Source: Silvibacterium sp.
GTDB taxonomy: Bacteria > Acidobacteriota > Terriglobia > Terriglobales > Acidobacteriaceae
NCBI GenBank assembly: GCA_019232935.1
Contig: JAFAMZ010000227.1
Span: 1 to 33,668 of the forward strand
Reading direction: 5' to 3'
Length of the DNA: 33,668 nucleotides
Shown here: in pieces, positions 15,345-23,737 of the stretch
Position numbering within the stretch: position 1 is the stretch's first letter
Layout of the letters: each line of letters begins with the position of its first letter
Made by a program: the position numbers and the translations under genes
Notes under the pieces: generated by a model
The model's input: the letters and a program-made list of their open reading frames with translations, nothing else
What the model was told of the DNA's origin: nothing
Databases searched by the model: none

Positions 15345-16705
15345 AGGCGAGCGGCCTCTTCCACCTGTGGCTCGAAACTCAGCATCTTGCCGGGATTCAG
15401 CAGCCCCTTGGGATCGTAGCGCCGCTTCGCGATCAGTTGCACGTTATCTTCGCGGTATCGCCCTCCATCCTCCACATTGTTCACATGAGGATTCGCCACA
15501 AAGACTCCGATCGCCCGGCAGAACGCAATCATCTCGTTCAGCCGCGCCTCCGTCGTGAAGTGCACCAGCGGGATCGCACCCGGAATCATTAGCCCAGCGC
15601 CGTTCTTCCAGAACTCCATGTGAAACAGAAACTCATCGCCGAAGCGCTCCTTGAGCTGCCGCATCTGCTCGCGCACGCGGTCGGGATCGAAGGCGCACTG
15701 CAGATAGGTGTAAGCCTCATCGTGCTTGATCGCCCACAGGGTCGTGTGATTCCAGGTGTAGTCCGTGAGCAGCGGCCTTGTGCTCAGGCCTTCGTAATGC
15801 CCGGAATACGTGACTGCCCCGCCCGCCTCCGCCGCTTCGCGTTCGAACGCCGCAAGCTGCTCCTGCGCGATCAGGAAAAAGATGAGGTGTTTCCCTTCCG
15901 GCGCAAGCTGTTTCACCGGACTGAAGTACGACGGAATCGGCCACTCGAACGTCGTCACCAGCCGCTTCGTCCACTCCGGCGCATTCGCAATGCGCTCGCT
16001 GAAGTCGAAGGCCGCACTAAGGCTACCGAACGCTACAGCGCACTGCGCCCAATCCACCTTCGCAGCCAGTGCGAGCCAAATCTTCGTGATGATGCCATTC
16101 GTTCCCCAGGCATGCAGGATGTCGTGCACTGCCTGGCCTTCGAGGAAGTGCACCTGCGGCTCTTGCTCCATGGTCACAACCTCAAGAGCACGCACCGTAT
16201 CGTAGTCGCGCAGGTTTCCATTGAGCACCGACCCGATGCCGCCCGACCCTCCGCCCAGAAATCCGCCCACCGATGCCTTCACAATGGTGCTTGGATAGCA
16301 CCGCAATTCCCAACCGGCTGTGCGCGCCTGCGTTTCGAGCACTCCCAGCCGCACTCCGGGCTCGCAGACAGCAACACCATCCTGCGTGATCGCCTCAATC
16401 CGATCCATAAGAGAGAGATCGAGCACCACCCCGCCGTTCAGCGGAATCGCCTGACCGTAATTCCCTGTGCCCGCGCCTCGCGGAGTCACCGGAATGTCGT
16501 GAGCAAAGCAGAACCGCAGGATTCGGCGAACCTCATCCGTATCCACAGGCTGAACAACCGCATCGGCCTGCTTGTCCTCAAGCCGCTTCCTGAGCACCGG
16601 GGAGTACCAGTAAAAATCCTTGGACAACCGCTCCACCACTGCCGGCGCGGTGAGGCATCGCCGCGAATCTCCGAGCAGCTTCGCAAGTTCAGTGTTGCTT
16701 TCCAT
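15341..16705 (-). CDS. FAD-binding oxidase (GlcD/vanillyl-alcohol-oxidase fold)
   Basis: This 454-residue protein carries an N-terminal FAD-binding PP-loop 'PRGAGTGNYGQ' (75-85), a second flavin loop rich in glycine ('KASVGGFLGGGSGGIGS', about 143-160), and the C-terminal 'DPKGLLNPGKM' characteristic of GlcD-type dehydrogenases. It should oxidise a hydroxy or amine substrate using FAD. No iron-sulfur partner is encoded beside it. No obvious covalent-FAD His/Cys signature was identified. It overlaps the deaminase stop by 17 nt and the creatininase-like start by 4 nt. The substrate is unknown; the setting suggests a nitrogen heterocycle or a hydroxy acid derived from it. Confidence 0.85.
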   Translation of the reverse strand: MESNTELAKLLGDSRRCLTAPAVVERLSKDFYWYSPVLRKRLEDKQADAVVQPVDTDEVRRILRFCFAHDIPVTPRGAGTGNYGQAIPLNGGVVLDLSLMDRIEAITQDGVAVCEPGVRLGVLETQARTAGWELRCYPSTIVKASVGGFLGGGSGGIGSVLNGNLRDYDTVRALEVVTMEQEPQVHFLEGQAVHDILHAWGTNGIITKIWLALAAKVDWAQCAVAFGSLSAAFDFSERIANAPEWTKRLVTTFEWPIPSYFSPVKQLAPEGKHLIFFLIAQEQLAAFEREAAEAGGAVTYSGHYEGLSTRPLLTDYTWNHTTLWAIKHDEAYTYLQCAFDPDRVREQMRQLKERFGDEFLFHMEFWKNGAGLMIPGAIPLVHFTTEARLNEMIAFCRAIGVFVANPHVNNVEDGGRYREDNVQLIAKRRYDPKGLLNPGKMLSFEPQVEEAARL

Positions 16706-17228
16706 TCGTCACAGTCCTTCGTGTGCTCCACAGCGTAAAGGCATTCAGCATGCGTGGATCGGTAAAGAGTGTGTAGCAGAGATCACGCAGCACTTCTCCC
16801 TCGACCACGCACTGCATGTCGCTGCGCCTGGCGATTTCGCTTGCTGGAATCTGAATCTGGTTGCAATGGCGGTTGGCGTCTTCAATCGTCGCGCCGTAAA
16901 CCACCCGATCGACGCCGGCCCACAGCGCATTGGCCATGCACATCGCGCACGGCTCGCATGTCGAATAAAGCGTGTAGCCCTTGAGTGATGGTTTGCCCAG
17001 CTTCTTCGACGCAAGCCGCACCGTGCGCAGCTCGGCATGAGAGCTGGGATCGTTCTCGCGCATCACCGCGTTGCGCGCGCGATACAAGAGCTCGCCCGAT
17101 TCTGTATCGATAACAGCCGCACCGAAGGGAACCGGCTGCAGGGTGCGAAAGCTGCGCGCGGTGTAGCGAACAAGCTCGGTCATGATCGCCTCGTCCCGAT
17201 CACGTCCTGGCTTCAAAGGCGCTCCCAT
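16689..17228 (-). CDS. Nucleoside/guanine deaminase-like CMP/dCMP-type zinc deaminase
   Basis: This 179-residue protein of the cytidine-deaminase fold has H64-A-E66 (zinc ligand and proton shuttle) and P93-C94-A-M-C97 (zinc ligands) in 'STCEPCAMCMANALWAG'. 'PVPFGAAVI' and 'YGATIEDANRHCNQIQIP' place it nearer to guanine deaminase/tasA-like nucleobase deaminases than to tRNA editing enzymes. It probably removes an exocyclic amino group as ammonia. Two starts are possible: 17228 (no ribosome binding site, see the leaderless finding) and ATG 17183, which has a GAGG 6 nt upstream. I keep the longer form because the first helix of the fold would otherwise be clipped. It is the first gene of the seven-gene operon. 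Confidence 0.85.
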   Translation of the reverse strand: MGAPLKPGRDRDEAIMTELVRYTARSFRTLQPVPFGAAVIDTESGELLYRARNAVMRENDPSSHAELRTVRLASKKLGKPSLKGYTLYSTCEPCAMCMANALWAGVDRVVYGATIEDANRHCNQIQIPASEIARRSDMQCVVEGEVLRDLCYTLFTDPRMLNAFTLWSTRRTVTNGKQH

Positions 17229-17299
17229 TGTCGAAATTTAGCATAGAGCGCGCCACAGTGCGGCAGAGTTTCCATCTTCGTACTCGGTAAAATCGGCGC
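17229..17299. promoter_or_regulatory. Divergent promoter region, both transcripts possibly leaderless
   Basis: These 71 nt separate the deaminase operon (minus) from the amidase/binding-protein operon (plus). Both strands show a -10-like hexamer exactly 6 nt before the ATG: TAAAAT-CGGCGC-ATG on the plus strand and TAAATT-TCGACA-ATG on the minus strand. Neither start has a ribosome binding site. Clear -35 boxes are not seen. The shared region suggests joint control of the two operons. Confidence 0.5.
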
Positions 17300-18580
17300 A
17301 TGGAAATCGAGCTGTCTCCGATTGAAGCTCTTATGCCAATCGCGGCCTCCGATCCGGAGCGCGTGGCCGATCGAGCTCTCGCTCGCGTCAATAGCAATGC
17401 CGGCCGCAATTCGTACATCACCGTGGATGAAACCTGGACCCGCGCTCAGGCCGCTGCCCTCCCAGGGCGTACACAAGCAGGCTTGCCGCTCTTTGGCCTC
17501 CCCATCGCGCTCAAAGACTGCTTTGACCTCGAAGGTTTCGTCACCACGATCGGCTCTCGCTTCTACGGCCGCCACAACGCGCCCGCTCGCGAAGACTCCT
17601 GGGTTGCCGCGCAGCTTAAGGCCGCAGGGGCCATCATCGCCGGCAAGACCCACATGCAGATGCTCGCCTATGGCATCACCGGAGAGAACCGCGACTACGG
17701 CGATTGCCTTCAGCCCGAAGACGCAACCAGCCTGACCGGAGGCTCCTCCAGCGGCTCCGCGGCGGCCGTGCAGGAAGGCTCCGCAATCGCCGCCATCGGC
17801 ACAGACACCGGCGGCTCCATCCGCGCTCCTGCCGCACTTTGCGGGCTGGCTGGTTATCGCGCCTCGCTCGGCCTCGGACACTGGCGCGGCGGCGCGCACC
17901 TGGCCCAGTCCTTCGACACCATGGGCTGGCTCTGCCGCGACCTCCGCGACCTGCCGCTCCTCGCTGGTGCCCTCTTAAAGATCGGCCCAGAAGCTCAGCC
18001 TGAATCCACACCTCTGCGAGTAAGCGTGCTCTCCGGCGCCATGCTCGACGATTGCGACGCTTCTGTTCTCGCCTCCATGTCTGCCTGGAAGGAACGACTC
18101 CTCCGCGCAGGCGCGACCGTCAAAGACATGCAACCGGACTTCTGGGCCGACGCCTTCTCCATTTATGCCCCTCTGCAGGCAGTCGAAGCCGCGCGCCTGC
18201 ACGCCGGCTTCTTCGACGAGTTCGAGCCCGCCATTTCCGAGCGCTTCCGCTGGGGCGCATCTCTCCAAGCTCAGGAGATCGCCGAATGGAAAGCCCGCCA
18301 CCAAACCTTCGTTCGCCAGACCCGGCAGCTCTTCGAACATGCCGATTTTCTTGTGCTGCCCGCCGTCCCCATGCAGCGCCTCATCGCCGCAGAAGACCAG
18401 TCAGCTCAACGCCCACGCATCCTCCGCTACACCACGCCCGCGAGCCTCGCCGGACTCTCGGCCGTCGTGCTCCCCGGACATCCCGGCCTGCAGTTGCTCG
18501 CGGCTCGCGGCGACGACAGCCGCCTGCTCGCCTTCGCCGCCCGCCTCGGCACAATGCTCGCCGCAGAGAACGCATCGTGA
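17300..18580 (+). CDS. AtzE-like amidase (amidase-signature family)
   Basis: This 426-residue protein has the full Ser-cisSer-Lys catalytic set of the amidase signature: K72 in 'LPIALKD', the cis-Ser in 'TGGSSSGSAAAV' (S149/S150) and nucleophile S173 in 'GTDTGGSIRAPAALCG'. The segment 'MLAYGITGENRDYGD' and the overall length match the AtzE/HpxX-like group, which hydrolyses biuret-type or ureido amides, better than GatA. The AtzH-like gene at 5703-6083 is from the family that accompanies AtzE. It is transcribed divergently from the deaminase operon and is followed 65 nt later by the solute-binding lipoprotein. The expected role is the final release of ammonia from an open-chain amide in the cytosol. 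Confidence 0.88.
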   Translation: MEIELSPIEALMPIAASDPERVADRALARVNSNAGRNSYITVDETWTRAQAAALPGRTQAGLPLFGLPIALKDCFDLEGFVTTIGSRFYGRHNAPAREDSWVAAQLKAAGAIIAGKTHMQMLAYGITGENRDYGDCLQPEDATSLTGGSSSGSAAAVQEGSAIAAIGTDTGGSIRAPAALCGLAGYRASLGLGHWRGGAHLAQSFDTMGWLCRDLRDLPLLAGALLKIGPEAQPESTPLRVSVLSGAMLDDCDASVLASMSAWKERLLRAGATVKDMQPDFWADAFSIYAPLQAVEAARLHAGFFDEFEPAISERFRWGASLQAQEIAEWKARHQTFVRQTRQLFEHADFLVLPAVPMQRLIAAEDQSAQRPRILRYTTPASLAGLSAVVLPGHPGLQLLAARGDDSRLLAFAARLGTMLAAENAS

Positions 18581-18645
18581 TCGCACCAGGAGTCTGTTCT
18601 TACCAGGAGTCTTGATCGCGTGCGGAGCCGTTGTTAAGCTCGGGC

Positions 18646-19617
18646 ATGACCCCTCAAAAGAACCTGCTCGCGCTTGCTGCATTGTTCCTTGCGCTGCTCG
18701 GCTGCAACAGCGTCAAACGCGATCCCGGCCTTACGCCCGTCACTCTCCAGACAGACTGGTATCCCCAGCCCGAGCACGGCGGATTCTACGAGGCGCAGCT
18801 CAAAGGCTACTACCGGCAGGAGGGCCTCGACGTCACCATCGTCCCCGGCGGCCCTTATGTCGTCGCCGAACAACAGGTCTCCACCGGAGCAGCGCAGTTC
18901 GCCATGGGCTCGTCGGATCGCATCCTCGAAGCAGACTCGCATGGAGAATCGCTTGTCGCTGTCGCCGCCACTCTGCAAGGCGATCCGCAGGCTATCATGG
19001 TGCACGCAGATTCTCCCGTGCGCGATTTCCCCGATCTCCAAGGTCGCACCATTGCTGTCAAACCCGGCTCGACATGGTTCGAATACCTTATCGCGCGTTA
19101 CCAATTGAAGGGCGTTCGCGAAACGCCTGCGACCTACTCGATAGCCAACTTCCTGCAGGATCCCAATTACATCCAGCAGATATTCGTCACGTCGGAACCG
19201 TATTTCGCCCACAAGGCCGGAGTGCAGGTGCGAACGTTGCTTATTAGCAATACCGGTTACGCTCCCTATCGCGTCTTCTTCACCTCACGCGATTACCTCT
19301 CGCAGCACCCGGATACTGCAGCAAGATTTGTGCGCGCATCGCTGCGCGGATGGCGTGACTATATCGCGAATCCGCTCGAGGTGAACGCGCAATTGCTGAA
19401 ATTGAATCCTGCGATGAGCCTGGAACAGATGCAGTTCACCTGCCAGGCGCTCAAAGATGGCCACTTCATCTACCCGGACGACGATCCATCAAAGACCGGA
19501 TCCTTCGACCCCGGCCGTTGGTCGCAGATGTACCAGCAGCTCGTTGACCTCAAGCTGATCCACCATCCCGTCGACCCGGCCACGGCCTACACGATCCAGT
19601 TTGCCGGGAAAACCTAG
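18646..19617 (+). CDS. NMT1/THI5-like solute-binding lipoprotein of the NitT/TauT-type ABC importer
   Basis: The ATG at 18646 gives 323 residues with a lipoprotein signal (MTPQKNLLALAALFLALLGC; lipobox L-L-G-C). The track's TTG at 18631 only adds five residues. The mature part begins 'VTLQTDWYPQPEHGGFYEAQLKGYYRQEGLDVTIVPGG', the classic NMT1/THI5 motif shared by binding proteins for pyrimidine precursors of thiamine, riboflavin and sulfonates. 'VSTGAAQFAMGSSDRILEA' and 'LQGRTIAVKPGSTWFEYL' continue the pattern. No other binding protein is near the permease and ATPase genes at 11271-12844, so this one most likely serves them. This family preference hints at a pyrimidine-like or other small heterocyclic ligand. 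Confidence 0.9.
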   Translation: MTPQKNLLALAALFLALLGCNSVKRDPGLTPVTLQTDWYPQPEHGGFYEAQLKGYYRQEGLDVTIVPGGPYVVAEQQVSTGAAQFAMGSSDRILEADSHGESLVAVAATLQGDPQAIMVHADSPVRDFPDLQGRTIAVKPGSTWFEYLIARYQLKGVRETPATYSIANFLQDPNYIQQIFVTSEPYFAHKAGVQVRTLLISNTGYAPYRVFFTSRDYLSQHPDTAARFVRASLRGWRDYIANPLEVNAQLLKLNPAMSLEQMQFTCQALKDGHFIYPDDDPSKTGSFDPGRWSQMYQQLVDLKLIHHPVDPATAYTIQFAGKT

Positions 19618-19982
19618 GACTTGGCTTGCAGCACCGCCTTAATGCCATCCAGCATCGCCTGAGGATTGAATTCCGCGTGAATGACTTCATCAGGGCAGTC
19701 GGTTTGTACAGAAACCCTGTAGTTGCAGATAAACACGACATCCTGATCGGGCCTGTGCTCCTTGATGTCGCTGCACAGCTTTTGGGCCGCCGGTACGTGC
19801 CCGTTACCATCGATGTCGATAATGACAAGCGAATACTTCATCAAATTCGCGAGCTTCAAGGCTTCTTCGAGCGAAGCCGTCGATTCGACCTCATAACCGT
19901 TCATTCGAAATATCTGGTCGCGAAGCACGCGAATCTGCTCGCGGCCACAGACATGGAGAAGCTTAGAGGAATTAGCTGTCAT
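19614..19982 (-). CDS. Degenerate response-regulator receiver-domain protein
   Basis: The start is the ATG at 19982, with GGAG 7 nt upstream; the track's TTG at 19994 lacks this. The 122-residue protein has the alternating pattern of a CheY-like receiver: 'KLLHVCGREQIRVLRDQIFRMNGYEVESTASLEEALKLANLMKYSLVIIDIDG'. The phospho-acceptor Asp in 'VIID' is kept (residue 56 from this start), but the acidic pair after beta-1 is replaced by C-G-R-E and the late Lys is not evident. It may therefore be a pseudo-receiver that is not phosphorylated normally. No output domain and no kinase are adjacent. It lies 78 nt downstream of metH on the same strand and its stop overlaps that of the converging binding-protein gene. 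Confidence 0.65.
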   Translation of the reverse strand: MTANSSKLLHVCGREQIRVLRDQIFRMNGYEVESTASLEEALKLANLMKYSLVIIDIDGNGHVPAAQKLCSDIKEHRPDQDVVFICNYRVSVQTDCPDEVIHAEFNPQAMLDGIKAVLQAKS

Positions 19983-20060
19983 TTTGTGCTCCAAGCACTA
20001 CCAGAGGGAGCTGCGTCCGGCCCATTTGCCCGAATACCCTCAACCTGGCGGCATGTTGCC

Positions 20061-23000
20061 CTAAACCACGAAGTACTTCGCCTGCGGATGGTGCACGATC
20101 AGTGCATTCGTGCTCTGCTCCGGTTCGAGATGAAACCCCTCCGTGAGCCGCACCCCTATATTTTTCTCCGGCTCCAGCAGCTCGAATATTTTCGTCTGGT
20201 CCTCCAGGTTCGGGCACGCAGGATACCCAAAAGAATAGCGCGATCCGCGATACTTCTGATGGAACAGGTCTGTCACCCGTGGAGCATCGTCCCCGCCGAT
20301 GCCAAGCTCTGCGCGAATATCCCTGTGCACCAGCTCCGCCAGCGCCTCGGCCGTTTCCACACTCAACCCGTGCACATAGAGATAGCGCGTGAAATCACCG
20401 GCGTCGAACAGCGCCTTCGTTTCCACACTCGCCTGCGCGCCTATCGTCACCACCGAAAACCCGATCGCGTCCATTCGCCCGGACTCCTTCGGCAGGAAGA
20501 AATCCGCAATCGAGAGCTTGCGCCCTTCCCGCTGGCGCGGAAACGTGATGCGCAGCCGCTCCCGGCCCAGATCGTCCGCGTGGTACACGATCACGTCATT
20601 TCCATCTGCCTGCGCAGGAAAAAATCCATAGACCGCTTGCGGATGAAACCATCCCTTCGTCTTGATCTCTTCCTTCAGCTCTTCGAAGACAGGACGATAC
20701 TTCTCCTCGACCAGCCGCAGGTAGTCTGCAGCCGATGCGGTCTTCAGTTGCCACTGATTTTTGAAAAGAGCAATTTCGTTTACATGGCTGAAGACCTCAT
20801 CGAGGTCGTAATCTTTCCTGACGCGCACACCATAAAACGGAAGCTGCGGAATATCCGGCGCATCCGAAACCGCGCTTGAGCGCACAGTTGAGACTGGAGC
20901 AGCTCCAGCGCCGGCCTCCGGCACATTCGTCTTCGCGAAGACCTTCACCGTGCGGCCCTCTTCCAGCCGCTCCTGCCTGACCGCATCTTCATCTGCGGTC
21001 AGATCGCTCATGACGTGCAGGCCGGCGAAAGCGTCTTCTGCATAGAAGACAGCCGACGAGTACTCCTTGCGTAAATCATCCTCGACATACTTGCGCGTCA
21101 GCGCCGCTCCGCCGCAGATCACCGGCAGATTTATCTGCAGCCGCTCCAGATCCTGTATCACGTACTTCATTTCCAGCGTCGACTTCACCAGCAGGCCGCT
21201 CAGGCCGATGGCGTCCGCATTGTGCTCCTGGGCTGCCTTGATGATCACATCCGCCGGCTGCTTAATGCCCAAGTTCACCACCTTGAAGCCGTTATTCGAA
21301 AGGATGATGTCGACGAGATTCTTGCCAATATCGTGCACGTCGCCCTTTACCGTTGCCAGAACAATCGTCCCCTTCTGGTTCCCCTCGGCCTTCTCCATCT
21401 TCGGCTCCAGATACGCCACCGCCGCCTTCATCACCCCGGCCGAATCGAGCACCGACGGAAGCTGCATCTTGCGCGCGCCGAACAGCTCGCCCACCGTCTT
21501 CATCCCGTCCAGCAGAACTGTATTGATCAGGTCAAGCGGTGAATACGTAACCAGAGCAGTTTCAATTACCTCTTCGAGTGACTGCTTTCCTGTTCCATTC
21601 CCGATTGCGCGCTCGCCGCGAATGATCAGTTGCTTCAGCTTCTCTTCCGTCGACAGAGACTCAACCGCGACTTCATTTCCACCGATCGCAGCCTTGCTCT
21701 TGTCGCTGAAGTGCGCCATGTAGGCCTGCAGCGGATCGCCTCCCGAGCCGTTCTCACCTGACCGGTCCTGAAAAATCAGCTTTCGCGCCAGCTCCACTTC
21801 CCGCTCGGGAATCTTGTACAGCGGATAAATCTTCGAGTAATTGATGATCGCCGCATCCAGCCCGCGATCCACAGCCTCCTTCAGAAACACGCTGTTCAGT
21901 ACGCGCCGCGCGTAAGCATTCAGGCCGAAGCTGATATTGCTTATCCCCAGGATGGTCTTTGCCAGCGGCAATTCCTCCTTGATGCGCCGCACCGCCTCGA
22001 GCGTCTCGATGCCCGCCGTCCGATACTCCTCCTGCCCGGTCGAAATCGGCAGCGTCAGCGCGTCGAAGATCAGGTCCTGCCCGCGCAGCCCGTACTTCTC
22101 CGTGGCCAGTTCATAGATGCGCTTGGCAATTCCGACCTTCTTCTCCGCAGTAAGCGCCATGCCCTCTTCATCGATCGTCAGCGCGATCACCGCCGCTCCA
22201 TATCGGCGCGCCATCGGCAGCACCCGGCTCGTTCGCTTCTCCCCGTCTTCGAGGTTGATGGAGTTAATCACCGGCTTGCCCGGTATGCGCTTCAGCGCTT
22301 CCTCAATGACATCTGCCTCGGTCGAATCCACCAGAATGGGCGCGGGCACGCGCGTCGCAATCTTTTCGAGCACGCCGTTCATGTACGCCTTCTCGTCTTC
22401 GCCGACGATCGCGCAGCACAGGTCGAGCATCTGCGATCCTTCGGCGGCCAGCTTCTTCGCCAGCGCGAGAATCGCATCGTAGTCGCCCTTGCGCACCATC
22501 TCGCGGAAATGCTCGAGCCGTGTCGTCGTATTCATCTCCTCGGCGACGACCACCGGTTGCCCGTCCACTTCCAGTGGAACCGCGCTGAACGCGCTCGCCG
22601 CTACACCCTGCGCCTTTACATCGCGTGGCGCTGGCCTGGCATTTTTCACAGCCTCCGCGACAGCACGCAGATGCTCCGGGGTCGTACCGCAGCATCCGCC
22701 GACAACCTGCACGCCGTACTCCGTGACAAAGCGCCTGTGATAGGCGGCCAGTTCCTGCGGAGTCAGCGTGTAATGAGCCTGCCCGCCCACATTCTGCGGC
22801 AGCCCGGCATTGGGCAGCACGCTCACTGGACGCGTTGCGTTCTGGCACAGGAAGCGCACGCCGTCGTTCATCTCTGCCGGCCCTGTCGCGCAGTTCAGCC
22901 CGATGATGTCCGGATTAAAGCACTCGATGGCCGCCAGCGCGGCTCCGACTTCCGTCCCCAGCAGCATTGTGCCCGTTGCTTCGAGCGTGATCTGCATCTG

Positions 23001-23555
23001 CAGCGGCAATTTCCTGCCCAGGTTGCGCATGGCATCCTGGCACGCGGCCAGCGCGATTTTGGCCTGCAATAAATCCTGGCAGGTCTCAATCAGCAGTATG
23101 TCCGCGCCGCCTTCGATCAGAGCCTCGGCCTGCTCGACGTAATGCCTCGCCATCTCGTCGTAGCCGATGTGACCAAGGGAGGGGAGCTTCGTCGTAGGGC
23201 CAATCGAGCCGGCAACGAAGCGCGGCTTGTCCGGCGTCGAATAGTCCTGCGCGACCTCTTTCGCCAGCCTCGCCGCCGCGATGTTCAGCTCTCGTGTCTT
23301 GTCCTGAAGTTCGTACTCGGCAAGAACGATGCGGGTCGACCCGAAGCTGTTCGTCTCCACCACATCGCAGCCCGCCTCGAAAAAGCTGGCATGAATGCTG
23401 CGGATGATGTCCGGGCGGCTCAACGTGAGCAGTTCGTTGTAGCCCTCCTTGCCCCAGTAGTCGTCCACCGTGGGCGAGTGCACCTGGATATTGGTGCCCA
23501 TCGCTCCGTCGTATACGGCGACACGTTCGCGAATCAGTTCGAGGAAATCAGCCAT
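20061..23555 (-). CDS. metH: Cobalamin-dependent methionine synthase, full length
   Basis: This 1164-residue enzyme transfers the methyl group of methyl-tetrahydrofolate via cobalamin to homocysteine. All four modules are present. The homocysteine domain (about 1-320) has 'DGAMGT' and the zinc cysteines 'GLNCATGP' and 'GGCCGTTPEH'. The pterin domain (about 340-600) has 'EEMNTTTRLEHFREMVRKGDYD' and 'ISNISFGLN'. The cobalamin domain (about 650-890) has 'DVHDIGKNLV', whose His ligates cobalt. The reactivation domain (about 930-1160) has 'RGSRYSFGYPACPNLEDQ'. Starting at ATG 23555 (MADFLELIRERV) is more usual than the TTG at 23582. No clear ribosome binding site is visible for either. I could not identify a cobalamin or SAM riboswitch in the 180-nt upstream region, though a palindrome lies at 23687-23699. 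Confidence 0.97.
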   Translation of the reverse strand: MADFLELIRERVAVYDGAMGTNIQVHSPTVDDYWGKEGYNELLTLSRPDIIRSIHASFFEAGCDVVETNSFGSTRIVLAEYELQDKTRELNIAAARLAKEVAQDYSTPDKPRFVAGSIGPTTKLPSLGHIGYDEMARHYVEQAEALIEGGADILLIETCQDLLQAKIALAACQDAMRNLGRKLPLQMQITLEATGTMLLGTEVGAALAAIECFNPDIIGLNCATGPAEMNDGVRFLCQNATRPVSVLPNAGLPQNVGGQAHYTLTPQELAAYHRRFVTEYGVQVVGGCCGTTPEHLRAVAEAVKNARPAPRDVKAQGVAASAFSAVPLEVDGQPVVVAEEMNTTTRLEHFREMVRKGDYDAILALAKKLAAEGSQMLDLCCAIVGEDEKAYMNGVLEKIATRVPAPILVDSTEADVIEEALKRIPGKPVINSINLEDGEKRTSRVLPMARRYGAAVIALTIDEEGMALTAEKKVGIAKRIYELATEKYGLRGQDLIFDALTLPISTGQEEYRTAGIETLEAVRRIKEELPLAKTILGISNISFGLNAYARRVLNSVFLKEAVDRGLDAAIINYSKIYPLYKIPEREVELARKLIFQDRSGENGSGGDPLQAYMAHFSDKSKAAIGGNEVAVESLSTEEKLKQLIIRGERAIGNGTGKQSLEEVIETALVTYSPLDLINTVLLDGMKTVGELFGARKMQLPSVLDSAGVMKAAVAYLEPKMEKAEGNQKGTIVLATVKGDVHDIGKNLVDIILSNNGFKVVNLGIKQPADVIIKAAQEHNADAIGLSGLLVKSTLEMKYVIQDLERLQINLPVICGGAALTRKYVEDDLRKEYSSAVFYAEDAFAGLHVMSDLTADEDAVRQERLEEGRTVKVFAKTNVPEAGAGAAPVSTVRSSAVSDAPDIPQLPFYGVRVRKDYDLDEVFSHVNEIALFKNQWQLKTASAADYLRLVEEKYRPVFEELKEEIKTKGWFHPQAVYGFFPAQADGNDVIVYHADDLGRERLRITFPRQREGRKLSIADFFLPKESGRMDAIGFSVVTIGAQASVETKALFDAGDFTRYLYVHGLSVETAEALAELVHRDIRAELGIGGDDAPRVTDLFHQKYRGSRYSFGYPACPNLEDQTKIFELLEPEKNIGVRLTEGFHLEPEQSTNALIVHHPQAKYFVV

Positions 23556-23686
23556 ATTTGCATGCTTGAACGCCTGCTGCAAGGCGGTTCTGCGAAGAAA
23601 CCAGCTCTATTTTCGATGTTACTCGACCGGAGACACGGGCGAAAAGTCGCACTCAGCGAATGGCGGCTTTCCCGACGCAACGTCAT

Positions 23687-23699
23687 TTACACCGTGTAA
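23687..23699. promoter_or_regulatory. Candidate operator upstream of metH
   Basis: TTACACCGTGTAA is a perfect 6-bp inverted repeat around one base, in the gap between nuoI and metH, about 130 nt upstream of the metH ATG. It has the form of a repressor site, but repeats this short occur several times by chance in a window of this size, and no regulator is adjacent. Confidence 0.25.
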
Positions 23700-23737
23700 G
23701 AGGATCACTATGCTCATGAACGCCTGCGGCAGACAGC

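Noticed and set aside
15620-16738. Plus-strand ORF of 372 aa opposite the FAD oxidase
   Set aside because: It runs antisense to a well-supported flavoprotein and its translation is low-complexity His/Arg-rich sequence without motifs.
23556-23737. Cobalamin or SAM riboswitch upstream of metH
   Set aside because: I looked for known conserved boxes in the minus-strand leader and could not identify them; only a short palindrome is visible.
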